Positions 47,852 to 60,325 are shown, counted from the first letter of the stretch. The stretch: 64,000 bases of DNA from Sipunculus nudus (GCA_026874595.1 CM049315.1:67093916-67157915); one strand, 5' to 3'. Notes: generated by a model not told the origin, from the sequence alone. Program-made: numbers and translations.

Positions 47852-48662
47852 TATTTGGTTTCATTTGGGATGAGGTCGGTCAGTGCATATCAAGTGGGCT
47901 GGAGAATACAGATTGCATCATTGGATTTGTCTCTCCATTTAGAACGATTTGTAAGCCAGTTTGTCTGAAGATGGGTTTGCTGGTGTAGGGGGTCATACAG
48001 AATATTTTGAAAACTGGTACCCCTGACAAGGATGCCCAAGTTATGCTGGTTTGCAAAACCTCTGGAGAAAATTTCTCAAAAAGATGATGATTGGACTAAC
48101 CATGAATTCTATGTGACCTTAATCTCATATTCATTCAGTAAATAATCCAAAGCAGTTGCGAGCAACCAATCAAGTTACCCTTGGCAATGTGAACAGTCAG
48201 CCCCCTGACATGCACAATTTGCAGAACACTTAGTGTGCACAGTAACCCTGTCTGTACATTTTTCTAGGATATTTTTTATACAAAGGAGATCATATAAAAA
48301 GTTGCAGGAGCTATTCTGCCGACTGCTGAGTGAATAATATCTTAACTTGCACTGAATCCGCTTGAGACAAATAATCTAAAATATGGCAAAACAATTTGCT
48401 ATATTGTGATATATTCATCACTGGAGAACAAAGATATAGAACAAAGATTCAAGCTGATAACATCGTCAATTCAACGTCTTATGTGACCGACCATTGTGAT
48501 ATCACTGTTGTCCTATAAGTCGCGAGCAGACATGAAAACCTTCTGTGTAGGAGCTTTTGGGGTTCATTAGCATAATTAGGTCAAAGAGGTGGAGCATAAG
48601 TGCTGTGGTGGTTAGGTCAGTTGTCTTTGAAAATTTACTGTTAGTTCTTTTGCCATTAAAAG
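47852..48662. other. RAD50 intron, no feature seen
   Basis: Sequence after the 185-bp MITE, with no exon or repeat boundary recognised. Confidence 0.6.
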
Positions 48663-48773
48663 GAAGCCAGAGAGCAGCTGAAGCCTCTACAAGCCCGCAT
48701 GCATAAACTTCGAGCAGAAAGAGAGAAAATATCAGAAGAAAAGGATGAGCGCTTTGAACAGGACAGAAAAAAG
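48663..48773 (+). CDS. RAD50: RAD50 exon: coiled coil
   Basis: A 37-codon phase 0 exon with acceptor CATTAAAAG and donor AAG/GTGAGT. It reads EAREQLKPLQARMHKLRAER then EKISEEKDERFEQDRKK. The opening matches vertebrate [22 protein letters not shown]. The polypyrimidine tract before the acceptor is interrupted by A residues, but no better site keeps the frame. Confidence 0.93.
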
Positions 48774-49789
48774 GTGAGTGTGAAATTAGTCCTGTTGTTA
48801 ATGATTCTCCCGAGATAGCAGTTCACTGGATGCAGAGGTTGTCCTTATATTGGAGTGTTGATATGTTTAAGTCAAAATTCATGTCACTGACATAAAGGTA
48901 TTGGTTTAAAATATATATGAAATGGCTTGGTACTACGAGAAATAACTGTTTAATTGACAAGAGTATGGAGAGTTTGAATACCACTTACCAGGTTGTAGCA
49001 GGAAGAATAATTTATTGATCAGTTACATTTCCTGAAACTTGCATCTTTTGACCTTTTATAAATCTTGCAGTCTTGATTCCAAATATGACATAGAGCACCT
49101 GCCTGTACTTTCAGGGATTATGGTTTTATCCATCATGCAATCATTATTTGTTTATGTTGGTTTTGATAGTGCAGTTGAGATCCCTTGAAACAAAAATTTA
49201 CATTTTGTCTTTATAGAGCAGTGAAGTCAAAGAGCTGGCTAAGAATATAAGCAGGATCCAGGAAGAGGTGGAAAGGTGAGTAAACCATTTGTCCTGTGAA
49301 ATTATTTATGCACAAACATTAGATAGACAGTAAAACCTGAAAAATAGTTTAATATATTTTTAAGTATAGGTCCATTGCCAGTTTGTGACTGCTTATTGAA
49401 TGGGAGTGAAGGTAACCTTATGATAATAATGATATGTCATTTGAAGCCTTCTAGATTTTAGGTTTTTCACAGTGCTACGAATAATCAAGCAGTCATAACC
49501 TGTTGTTAAGACATTAAACCAAATGTCTCAAGTCATATCAAGGTTTCACCAATTTGCCTTAAGGCTCTGGTACAATCAGACCATGGACCTAGTACTCTGT
49601 AGACCACAATAACCACCAGGCTGCTTCGTACCAAGCATAAAAAAATTTACAACTGTTTTTTTCCCTGTTAGAAAATAGTTTGTATACATTATTATCTTAT
49701 AAGGTATACGGCTTGAAGATCAAGTCTCTAGTTTAAGGCAATAATTCAAGTTTTTACTGCAAAGGTCTTGACTTGTCTTTGAATTACAG
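48774..49789. other. RAD50 introns either side of the 59-bp exon
   Basis: Two introns, 48774-49216 and 49276-49789 (the exon at 49217-49275 is listed separately). No repeat or gene recognised in either. Confidence 0.6.
49217..49275 (+). CDS. RAD50: RAD50 exon: coiled coil
   Basis: A 59-bp exon leaving two bases over. It reads SSEVKELAKNISRIQEEVER, aligning with vertebrate LNDIKEKVKNIHGYMKDIE. The acceptor is TGTCTTTATAG and the donor AAAG/GTGAGT. The final AG completes AGG with the first base of the next exon, giving RYINDGKDE. Confidence 0.93.
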
Positions 49790-49937
49790 GTACATAAATG
49801 ATGGCAAGGATGAAGAAATTGTAGAAACTAAAACACGTATGAAACGAGCAAAAGTCAAACTACAGGAGGTACAAGACAGTTTGAAACAGGTCCAAGAAAG
49901 TATCGACAAAATCAAGGAGGATCTAGCCACACAACAG
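49790..49937 (+). CDS. RAD50: RAD50 exon: YINDGKDE coiled-coil block
   Basis: A 148-bp exon with acceptor GAATTACAG and donor CAACAG/GTAAGC. After the shared arginine it reads YINDGKDEEIVETKTRMKRA and ends QESIDKIKEDLATQQ, matching vertebrate YIQDGKDDYKKQKE and RQDIDTQK. A TA-flanked inverted-repeat element starts only 18 bp beyond the donor. Confidence 0.95.
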
Positions 49938-49955
49938 GTAAGCCCTAAAGCAATA

Positions 49956-51057
49956 CTGTTTTCCCCATAGATAATCCGCACCCGTAGATAATCCGCACCC
50001 CTATTCAGAGCTACAATTTCTGGGGAAAAACCTGTATACCTGTGTATAATACGCAGCTAGATTCTGACAAAATCCTGAATGCTGCAAATTGTTTTTGTGG
50101 TGGTCATTGAATATCCGCTCTCTTCGTGGGTGTGACTTTGTCAGTCAACACAAGTCTCTAAGCAGAAGATCATATTACTTGAATTAGCAAATTGTCTATT
50201 CTCCTCCAATTGTTAAGTGTAAAAAGGGGGATTGTGCCTGGACCGCCATTAACCAGGTATTGCAACACTTGTATTAAGCGTCACCAATGCAAGGCCGTTC
50301 GTGTCCAAGAAAAGGGGTCGTACAAATGTGTTTTAATAAAATATCATCCCCATTCTAACAAAAAAAACAGCAATGATAATTCTTAGTTACAGAATGTATA
50401 CAAAAACACAGGTCTCCTTTGATGTTAATCAAAGGGAAGCTTTCCATCATGTCTGGTAACAAACTGTGACGAGCGTGTCATAAGGAGAACTACTCGCACG
50501 GCACCCTAGTTAGCCAATTAATGCTAATCATAGAACAAACAGTCTTCATTAACTCAACACTGGCTCAAGTTGTTTAAATAGTCATTAGTGTATCACGGAA
50601 CATTTCCCACGGACAAGGACTGACAGGTGCAGGTATATCAGGTAGAAACGATCCCCTTTTGTGATTTAACACCACATGTAAAAATATGCCGCAGCGCCAT
50701 CAGCCGACATACATTGACATCAAAGGAGGTCAGCCAAGCAATATACCATCATGCATATTTCACAACGGCGATCTTCTGTTGTAAGCCATACTTAAGATGT
50801 ATTTTAATTATCTGAAATGAAAAAAAGTGAATCAAATCAATAATTATGTTGTTTTAATGCAAAATTTGTACAAGTAAAGTAAGTATACACTTTGTTTACA
50901 TAAAATCCTTTATTATGGCTCATCATCGGCTCACCGTATGAAGTTCAACCTGACTGAAAAAAAGTTTGGAAATTATGTCTCCATGTATAATACGCACCAG
51001 GGTTTTTTATTTTGATTCTAAGATGAAAAAAATGCGGATTATCTATGGGGAAAACGG
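49956..51057. mobile_element. TA-flanked inverted-repeat element, 1.1 kb, beside a RAD50 donor
   Basis: Left end CTGTTTTCCCCATAGATAAT and right end ATTATCTATGGGGAAAACGG are inverted copies flanked by TA. Motifs of the type GTATAATACGCA recur inside near both ends. No transposase is seen. It begins 18 bp after the donor at 49938 and its right edge abuts the 34-bp minisatellite. Confidence 0.9.
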
Positions 51058-51060
51058 TAT

Positions 51061-54000
51061 ACAGCAACATTTGGTGTAGTACAGGAAGCAATACACAGAT
51101 ACAGATGGTGTAGTACATGAAGCAGTACACAGCTACAGATGGTGAAGTACAGGGAGCAATACACAGCTACATATAGTGTAGTACAGGAACCAATACACAG
51201 CTACAGATGGTGTAGTACAGGGAGCAATACACAGCTACAAATGGTATAGTACAGGGAGCAATACACAGCTACAGATGGTGTAGTACAGGGAACAATACAC
51301 AGCTACAGATAGTGTAGTACAGGGAACAATACAAAGCTACAGATGGTGTAGTACAGGAAGCAATACACAGTTACAGATGGTGTAGTACAGGAAGCAATAC
51401 ACAACTACAGATGGTGTAGTACAGGAAACAAAACAAAGCTACAGATGGTGTAGTACAGGAAGCAATACACAGTTACAGATGGTGTAGTACAGGGAGCAAT
51501 ACACAGCTACAGATGGTGTGTTACAGGAAGTAGTACACAGGTACAGATGGTGTAGTACAGGGAGCAATACACAGCTACAGATGGTGTGTTACAGGAAGCA
51601 GTACACAGCTACAGATGGTATAGTACAGGAAGCAATGCACAGCTACAGATGGTGTAGTACAGGGAGCAATACACAGCTACAGATGGTGTAGTACAGGGAG
51701 CAATACACAGCTACAGATGGTGTGTTACAGGAAGTAGTACACAGGTACAGATGGTGTAGTACAGGAAGCAGTACACAGCTACAGATGGTATAGTACAGGA
51801 AGCAATACACAGTTACAGATGGTGTAGTACAGGAAGCAATACACAGTTACAGATGGTGTAGTACAGGAAGCAATACACAGCTACAGATGGTGTAGTACAG
51901 GGAGCAATACACAGCTACAGATGGTGTGTTACAGGAAGCAGTACACAGCTACAGATGGTATAGTACAGGAAGCAATGCACAGCTACAGATGGTGTAGTAC
52001 AGGGAGCAATACACAGCTACAGATGGTGTAGTACAGGGAGCAATACACAGCTACAGATGGTGTGTTACAGGAAGTAGTACACAGGTACAGATGGTGTAGT
52101 ACAGGAAGCAATACACAGCTGCAGATGGTGTAGTACAGGGAGCAATACACAGCTACAGATGGTGTGTTACAGGAAGTAGTACCCAGGTACAGATGGTGTA
52201 GTACAGGAAGAAATACACAGCTACAGATGGTGTAGTACAGGAAGCAATACACAGCTACAGATGGTGTAGTACAGGGAGCAATACACAGCTACAGATGGTG
52301 TGTTACAGGAAGCAGTACACAGCTACAGATGGTATAGTACAGGAAGCAATACACAGCTACAGATGGTGTAGTACAGGGAGCAATACACAGCTACAGATGG
52401 TGTGTTACAGGAAGCAGTACACAGCTACAGATGGTGTGTTACAGGAAGCAGTACACAGCTACAGATGATGTAGTACAGGAAGCAATACACAGCTGTAGAT
52501 GGTGTAGTATAGGAAGCAATGCACAGCTTGAGATGGTGTAGTACAGGGAGCAGTACACAGCTACAGATGGTGTAGTACAGGGAACAATACACAGCTGCAG
52601 ATAGTGTAGTACAGGGAACAATACAAAGCTACAGATGGTGTAGTACAGGGAACAATACACAGCTGCAGAAAGTGTAGTACAGGGAGCAATACACAGCTAC
52701 AGATGGTGTAGTACAGGGAGCAATACACAGCTACAGATGGTGTAGTACAGGGAACAATACACAGCTGCAGATAGTGTAGTACAGGGAACAATACACAGCT
52801 ACAGATGGTGTGTTACAGGAAGCAATACACAGCTGTAGATGATGTAGTACAGGAAGCAATGCACAGCTACAGATGGTGTGTTACAGGAAGCAGTACACAG
52901 CTACAGATGGTGTGTTACAGGAAGCAGTACACAGCTACAGATGGTGTAGTACAGGGAGCAATACACAGCTACAGATGGTGTAGTACAGGAAGCAATACAC
53001 AGCTGCAGATAGTGTAGTACAGGGAGCAATACACAGCTACAGATGGTGTAGTACAGGAAGCAATACACAGCTGCAGATAGTGTAGTACAGGGAGCAATAC
53101 ACAGCTACAGATAGTGTAGTACAGGAAGCAATACACAGCTGGAGATGATGTAGTACAGGAAGCAATACACAGCTACAGATGGTGTGTTACAGGAAGCAGT
53201 ACACAGCTACAGATGGTGTGTTACAGGAAGCAGTACACAGCTACAGATGGTGTAGTACAGGGAGCAATACACAGCTACAGATGGTGTAGTACAGGAAGCA
53301 ATACACAGCTGCAGATAGTGTAGTACAGGGAGCAATACACAGCTACAGATGGTGTAGTACAGCAAGCAATACACAGCTGCAGATAGTGTAGTACAGGGAG
53401 CAATACACAGCTACAGATGGTGTAGTACAGGAAGCAATACACAGCTGCAGATAGTGTAGTACAGGAAGCAATACACAGCTGTAGATGATGTAGTACAGGG
53501 AGCAATACACAGCTACAGATGGTGTAGTACAGGAAGCAATACACAGCTGCAGATAGTGTAGTACAGGAAGCAATACACAGCTGTAGATGATGTAGTACAG
53601 GAAGCAATGCACAGCTACAGATGCCGTAGTACAGGGAGCAATACACAGCTACAGATGGTGTAGTACAGGGAGCAAAACACAGCTACAGATGGTGTGTTAC
53701 AGGAAGTAGTACACAGGTACAGATGGTGTAGTACAGGAAGCAATACACAGCTGCAGATGGTGTAGTACAGGGAGCAATACACAGCTACAGATGGTGTAGT
53801 ACAGGGAGCAATACACAGCTACAAATGGTATAGTACAGGGAGCATTACACAGCTACAGATGGTGTAGTACAGGGAACAATACACAGCTACAGATAGTGTA
53901 GTACAGGGAACAATACAAAGCTACAGATGGTGTAGTACAGGAAGCAATACACAGTTACAGATGGTGTAGTACAGGAAGCAATACACAACTACAGATGGTG

Positions 54001-54216
54001 TAGTACAGGAAACAATACAAAGCTACAGATGGTGTAGTACAGGAAGCAATACACAGTTACAGATGGTGTAGTACAGGGAGCAATACACAGCTACAGATGG
54101 TGTGTTACAGGAAGTAGTACACAGGTACAGATGATGTAGTACAGGAAGCAATACACAGCTACAGATGGTGTAGTACAGGAAGCAATACACAGCTGTAGAT
54201 GGTGTAGTATAGGAAA
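51061..54216. repeat. 34-bp minisatellite array, about 90 copies
   Basis: Head-to-tail units of the type ACAGCTACAGATGGTGTAGT followed by ACAGGGAGCAATAC, with recurring variants (GGGAGC/GGAAGC, GTAGTA/GTGTTA, CTACAG/CTGCAG/CTGTAG). Variant units occur in repeated blocks, which implies higher-order duplication. It lies in the RAD50 intron between the exons at 49790 and 55511. Long open frames on the minus strand are an artefact of the period (three units make 34 codons without stops). Confidence 0.97.
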
Positions 54217-55120
54217 TCCTGCATAGGTTTTCTTTCAAGACAACATCAGCCCTTCTCTTAGTGGTAGTTATTGCTTGTAAAATCATGTTTAATGTTTAGA
54301 AGAAAAAAATGATCGGTGGTTGATTATAAATCAGTTAATATACATACCTACATATAAATGTGAAATCCACTGTATAGAATTAAACCTAAAATATTGACCA
54401 AGTATATTGAGTCTAACTTTTCACCATGTTGAAAGGTCGAGGTAGTGGCTGTGTTCTTGACACTTGTTTGGCTTTACTAGGTTAGGTTTTTATGCTGTTT
54501 GCTAATTTGTGTCTTGCTTTTCTTGTATCTTTTACAGGATTAGAATATTTTTTTATTGATAATATGACATCCTTGCATGTGCATGCATAATTGTTTGTGA
54601 TCAATTATGCAAATATGCCAACAAATTAACAGTTATGAAAGAATATGACTATTCATCAATATAATCAATTGGCACACCACTACATTGTCCGTAAGGGCAC
54701 AAATTTAACAGGTATTGCTCGAAGCTGCTACCTTGATACCCATATAAATGTGTATAAGATCTCCTTTGAGATATAAAATTAGATGATGTTGACCTATTTC
54801 TGCTAGCTGTAGGGTTAAAAAACATTGTTTGTTCCTTTGCATTAAAGCACAACATTGAATTAAGTGACTCATTCCAGTATATATCCCTGTCCTCATTAAA
54901 CAAGCCCAACCAGTTCAATGAAACTGTGTGTGACAGTTGCAAAATATCCTCACTGGCCTAGAGTTTCTTTATATAATCACTTGTTGGCACAGACAGGTGG
55001 AATAGAAATTATAACTTGACTGCACTCAGCACTCAAGCTTGATATATCTCCATAACTGCTACTTAAATATATTATTTAAGTCTTCATAAAATACTCGCCT
55101 CACCCAGAGGTTATACACTT
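54217..55120. other. RAD50 intron after the minisatellite
   Basis: No gene recognised. Minus-strand frames near 54649-54942 lack support, although their composition is less repetitive than the array. Confidence 0.5.
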
Positions 55121-55366
55121 CCAGGGTAGGCACAGAGCAAAGAACTGGAATCAGATCAATGAGAGTGTGGTATTGCATTGTGTATCCAGCTCCAAATTTG
55201 AAACATGCAACTCCCACTCTTGTGGGTCCAATTCTTGGCCCTGTGGTAGAACTGGTTAGACAGATGAGAGTGTGTCGCATATTTAAAAATTTAGAGCTGG
55301 ATGCACAGTGCAATACCACGCTCACATTGGTTTGATCACAATTCTTTGCTCTGTGCACACCCTGGT
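55121..55366. repeat. Imperfect inverted repeat (fold-back), arms about 80 bp
   Basis: The left arm (about 55121-55207) contains CACAGAGCAAAGAACTGG and GTGGTATTGCATTGTG. The right arm (about 55277-55366) contains the reverse complement with scattered mismatches (CAGTGCAATACCAC, ATTCTTTGCTCTGTG). The central spacer is about 70 bp. It could form a long hairpin in the RAD50 pre-mRNA or be a fold-back element. Confidence 0.85.
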
Positions 55367-55510
55367 GTTCTTACCCAGAAAGTCTTACTATACAAAGCAG
55401 GGTTTACAAGGAGAGGGATCTGGGACAACTGCAGTTTATAACCACTGCATGATAAGCATAACCTGAATTATCACATGGTATTTTGTCTGAAAATATTCCC
55501 TTTTTAACAG

Positions 55511-55684
55511 GTCAAAGAGAGAGATCTTCAGGATAATTTGACTTTGAGAACAAAAGAAGCAGAGATTGAGAAAAAGGATGAACAGATCGTGACAGAACAG
55601 GAGAAACTAGGTGGGCTGGACCCGTCACGACTGGAGAGGGATCGTATGAAGCTGAGAGACGAGCAGGATAAACTACAGAAAGAG
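55511..55684 (+). CDS. RAD50: RAD50 exon: DLQDNLTLR block
   Basis: A 58-codon phase 0 exon with acceptor CCTTTTTAACAG and donor AAAGAG/GTATCA. It reads VKERDLQDNLTLRTKEAEIE, then KKDEQIVTEQEKLGGLDPSR and LERDRMKLRDEQDKLQKE. The block DLQDNLTLR is nearly invariant in RAD50 (vertebrate WLQDNLTLRKRNEEL). The exon follows a 5.6-kb intron that holds the 34-bp minisatellite. Confidence 0.96.
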
Positions 55685-57108
55685 GTATCATGGTCAGGTC
55701 ACATGATCATATATTTTTATCACATGACTTTACACTTCTGACTTTCCTGGAATGTTTTCAGGCCTGTGCTTTCTTTTAGCTTTTATCTGCTTTCTGCTTA
55801 TAACCAAGGGAGCTATGATGAATGCTGGGGACCCTTGTGATTAAGACCTGAGGCAGGGGTCTTTGAGTTGCGAATCAATCAAACAGAATGCAAATACACA
55901 GTGTCAGGATTGTTCAAATGGAATGCAAAAACACAGTGACAGGATAAAAGTCAATTTCCCTAACCATTACAGCCAACTGTCCCATTATTGTCCCTCGCTT
56001 CCATGGAATGGGGAACGTATGATTTGGGTTTGTCTGTCTGTCCCTCTGTCTGTCTAGCTGTCCCTCTGTCTGTCTGTCAGGTTCGTTTCTGTGAGATAAC
56101 TTTCTTAAATATTATCTGATTTCATTCAGATTTGGGTCAGTGATTGCTCTCATGCATACCTTTGGTTGGGATTGGTTTTGGAGTGTCTATCTGAAAAATA
56201 ATTCTCTCCAGCTAAAACACAAAATTATAAAATTTTGGTCAAATTTCTCAGTGTTTTAGTTTTTATGTCAGCCTGCAGATGTCTCCACATGTCATAGTGG
56301 ATTTTGGTACTTTAAAAACTCTCAAAGTTTTTATGTTTGCCTACAGATGTCTCTACATGTCATAGTTATCCACTTATCATAATTTTAGTTGCTTATCAAG
56401 CACTAGCTGATAGACCCGTAATACTGGGCTTGTTACCAGGGTTGGGGAGATTTATTAACTGAGATGAGCAATGTTGGCTCATTTTTTTATTCTAAAAGTT
56501 AACAGAAAATATAGGTTTTCAATGGGAAACTATCTCCATAAGATATGTATAAACATTATGGCACGACTGCAGAATAACTCACGCACTGCTCTGAAGGAAC
56601 TCTCTGAGGCACAACACTTCTGTGAACAGAAAAAGTTTCTATGTACAGCTGCTTGTATCTTAATTTTGCCACTTACTTTCAAATTACATGAATCCTGAAC
56701 GTCATACCGTCCATTCGTATAAACTCATAACCTGGTGGGGACAGTGTGTGAGTGATCCTGCAGTCGCTCCAATATTTTTAACATTTATTTTGTCGGGCTG
56801 TCCTCCTGGCAAGAAATTTATACCCCGAAATGTTTACCTTGATGACCTGGTCAGTGATGGTGTTGACATTGCGAATCGGAATGAGACGGGGGGGCATTCA
56901 GGTTTTCGATGATATTTGATTGGATTCTATTGGTGGACGTATAAAGATTAGGTTGATGTGAGAAACACATGAAAAATTTATTAAATGTACGTTGCAAGGA
57001 AACTGCTCCTGAAGAAAGAAACAGAATTATTCATACCTCATAAGTAGCAGTAGCAGACCCAACGGGACTCCATGCAGAGGGTCCGTATTCATTTTCAACC
57101 GCCGCAAT
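55685..57108. other. RAD50 intron with diverged repeats
   Basis: A GTCTGTC-rich patch at 56030-56080 and GATGTCTCTACATGTCATAG repeated with changes near 56280 and 56346 suggest degenerate interspersed repeat. No gene supported. Confidence 0.5.
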
Positions 57109-59722
57109 TTTTAGCTCAGCTGACTATAAGTCATCTGAGCTATAGTCGTGGTCCATGGTCCGTCGTCCGTCCGTCTGTCTTGCCGTCCGTCCGTCCGCCC
57201 ATCCGTAGATGTGGCACCTTTTGAAACCGTAAGACCTAGGAATCCAAAATTCTGCATAATGTTAGATGTCCCATAGATCTCCTACCAAGCCGAAAACTGG
57301 GTCTTTGCAACTTCGTTCCTTTGAGAAATTAAGGAAAAACCTCAATTTTTGATTAAAAACCTATTTTCACACTTCAGGACTGCCTAATATCAAAACCAGT
57401 CATCTGTTTTTCCTCATATTTACCATAAATATTCTTCTATATAGTTCCTATTTACATGCCAGAAATTATGTCTGTATTATTTAATTTAAAAAAGTTATGG
57501 GCCCAAACATAATGCATTTTGTAAAAATTCAGGAAAGATATTTGCTCACTTAACACAAAAAATGTTAAAGCTGTGGACCTTTTTTCCAGTAATATTACTT
57601 TAATTAATCAAAATTAAATTGTATACCCAAAAAATTAGATAATAATCTTTTAATTTTTTTAAAATATTAATAAAAATAAAAAATTGGTACCTTAAATTTT
57701 GCCCAAATTTGACCATGGCACGTTTTTTCCTGTAAGTACTGTGGATTTAATTTTCACAGCATGTTTTTGTTAGCATTTCAACTGTTAACACCAAAAATTT
57801 GAAACCAGTTGATCAAAAACTGTAGGTTTTATTCCAGTTTTCAAGCACCATGTAACATATTGTTTACATCAAGCTAGATTTATGCAGTTTGCAAGAGCTC
57901 AGCTCCCCAGCTTCAGCTCTAAGTTCCTTAAATTTGGCATACAGTTAGATGACTCCAAAATCCCCTACCATGCCAAGAATTTGGTCACTAGGACTTAATA
58001 CCTTTGAGATATTAATGAAAAACTCCATTTTTCCATTAAAAACCCATTGTTACACTTCAAGACTGTCAAATATCAAAACCACTGATCTGACTTTAATCAT
58101 AAATAATATACATATTTTTCAATCTCTATGCACATGCCAGAATGATGTCAGTATTGCGTAATTGTTTTAAGTTATGGGCCCAAACATAATGCACTTTGTA
58201 AAAAATCAAGAAATATATTTACTCCCTTAACAAGGGCATTGCTGAAGCTAGAGATTTTTTTGTCAGGGATGTAACATTATTTAATCAAGATTCAATTGAA
58301 TACCCAAAATTAGTTCTGAATTTTTCAAATTTTATAAGTTATTAGTATAAAAATAAAATTAGTACCTTAAATTTTGCCCAACTGTGACCATGGCACGTTT
58401 GTTTCCCGTGAGCACTGTTGATATAATTTTCATATCATGCACACATAAGGATTTCAGCTTTTTAGTTTAGAAAGCTGAAAGAAATTGGCCAAAATTTGTA
58501 GCTTTTATTAATGTTTTTTATGAGACCCTGTCAGACTTTGGCTCTCTCCAGCCCCTCTTAAGTCTACTGTATTATGCATGCTTGAGGCAAGCATACACAG
58601 AATCCAGGCAGCTTATGGCCAGCCACAGTTGATCCAGGTGTCCAACCCAACTCATCTAGTAGTTTTAACCAACAACATAACAATAAACAATAAATTAATA
58701 AATTTTTATTGGATTTAATAACAAATTAAAGAAAAATTGAAAAGGAATTTGTTAGTTTATAATAACAGGAAATTAACTTGCAGTTACTGATGATATAAGA
58801 ATCTTGTATCAATGGGTAGAATGTCACGTATTCCAAATAACACCATGCAGTCACCTATGGCATTTTTCAGTTCAATTTTAATGATAAAGAAGGAAATCAT
58901 ATTATTCATTACTAATCATTAGGGATCTTATGAAGGAAATTAATGATAGACAAAGATGCAGTTGATAATATTAATCTAGATTCCTACTGTGTCTAGTGTG
59001 TACATTGATGTGAAATTAGTCCAAAATGAATTTTTTACAGTTATTTTTTAATATAAATAAAAGCCATAAAACCAAGTACTTATGATCATTATTTAAATGT
59101 GTGAATTTTGTATATTCTGGATTCTCAAAATCATTGTTTGGAGGAAACTGAATAAATACCAGACATGGTGCGAATACTTTGTAATTGTATTTAAATACGA
59201 ATATGATTATGTACTCCATTATAAAATTTCTTGCATAAAGAATGGGAATTCAGGTAAAAATGAAAGTATATGAATACTCGTGCAAATACTTTAAAAATGT
59301 ATTCATGAATGCATTCATGAATATATTCTTTCATATTATTTTAATAATCATTTCAGTTATAGTTCATTTTAAAAAATCATATGATTCTCTTAATATTTTT
59401 AATAAAAATTATATTTGGGACAATATTTGTAATTTTTTTTTAATAAATAGTTAAACTCTTATATTATATGTTCTGCTTATAAGTTATATGGCCAAGTCAA
59501 AATCTGTGTGACAATAGTACTCCATTTGTTAATAAAATAAATGAAATCAATCCTCTTCCCTGTCTCCAAAGGAACTATCAAAATCATACATAAGCTAAAC
59601 AACAACAACTCATAATACAGCTTATATTTATTACCACACAAAACCAGCATGTACCTCATTTCTAAATAATATTTTTTTATCGTATATAACAGCTGAGCGT
59701 CGTGACCCATAGGTCCCTTGTT
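57109..59722 (-). mobile_element. Family B Helentron-like repeat, full-length copy
   Basis: Left end TTTTTAGCTCAGCTGACTAT with hairpin; right end AGCTGAGCGTCGTGACCCAT then AGGTCCCTTGTT. Very similar throughout to 18074-20708, including the GTCC-rich stretch near 57160 and the block GGGAATTCAGGTAAAAATGA. It sits in the RAD50 intron after the exon ending at 55684, in the same orientation as the other copies. Confidence 0.82.
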
Positions 59723-60010
59723 TTTTCCTCATATCAGACAAATTTTGAGGCCTGACACCCAAGACACCACTCCACCCCATCCCACTCCACGCAGTTTGTG
59801 AAATTGGAACCTTGAATTAGGTTTTGTCATTATTCCACCTGGGTTGAACTCTCCATTTCATAAAGCGGGAAACATGTTTTTCTCTTTTACTGATCACGCA
59901 CGTGGGTGAAAGCCTCCTTTAAATGAAAAGACCCCACAGGCTCAAATCCCTCATTGAAAGCAAGCGTTATTCATATGAACAATAGTAGTGTTTGAGGTTG
60001 AAAGACCACA

Positions 60011-60072
60011 ATGCATGCGTTCCGGTCATTGCCGAAGGCAGTTCAGCTGTGCTCGGTCTTACCTCTGTGCAA
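60011..60072 (+). CDS. Possible first coding exon of an unidentified gene (weak)
   Basis: ATG at 60011 opens a 21-codon frame starting MHAFRSLPKAVQL and running to TGCAA/GTAAGT, a strong donor. The peptide is basic, hydrophobic and lacks acidic residues, like a mitochondrial presequence. The local sequence is less A+T-rich than its surroundings, and an upstream CACGTG-like motif is visible near 59898. No downstream exon was identified, and the frame stops (TAA) if unspliced. It may be a retrocopied 5' fragment or chance. Confidence 0.2.
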
Positions 60073-60325
60073 GTAAGTAAAACCAGAAAAATCACTCAAA
60101 ATTATATGTACATTAAAAATTATTTATTCTCATATCACCTATGTCACTGCGTGCATATTAACCTTTAAAATGATGTAAGGCACACTATTGTACACAACGC
60201 GGTTTTAGAAAACATTGCGAACAGACATGAACCGAATTCCTTTTATAAGTTTTAGATGAAAAACAACAAGAGCCCAAAGCAGGGGCACATTAATTCCATG
60301 AATTTGCTTGTTTATATTGTTTTAG

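Noticed and set aside
49773-49970. Short gene starting at 49773
   Set aside because: The frame runs through the RAD50 exon 49790-49937 and into intron on both sides. Splice sites and homology define the exon.
51061-54216. Possible CRISPR-like array or repetitive protein in the 34-bp repeat region
   Set aside because: Units are contiguous with no unique spacers, and the locus is eukaryotic intron. The Leu/Cys/Tyr-rich minus-strand frames follow simply from the 34-bp period lacking stops in some frames.
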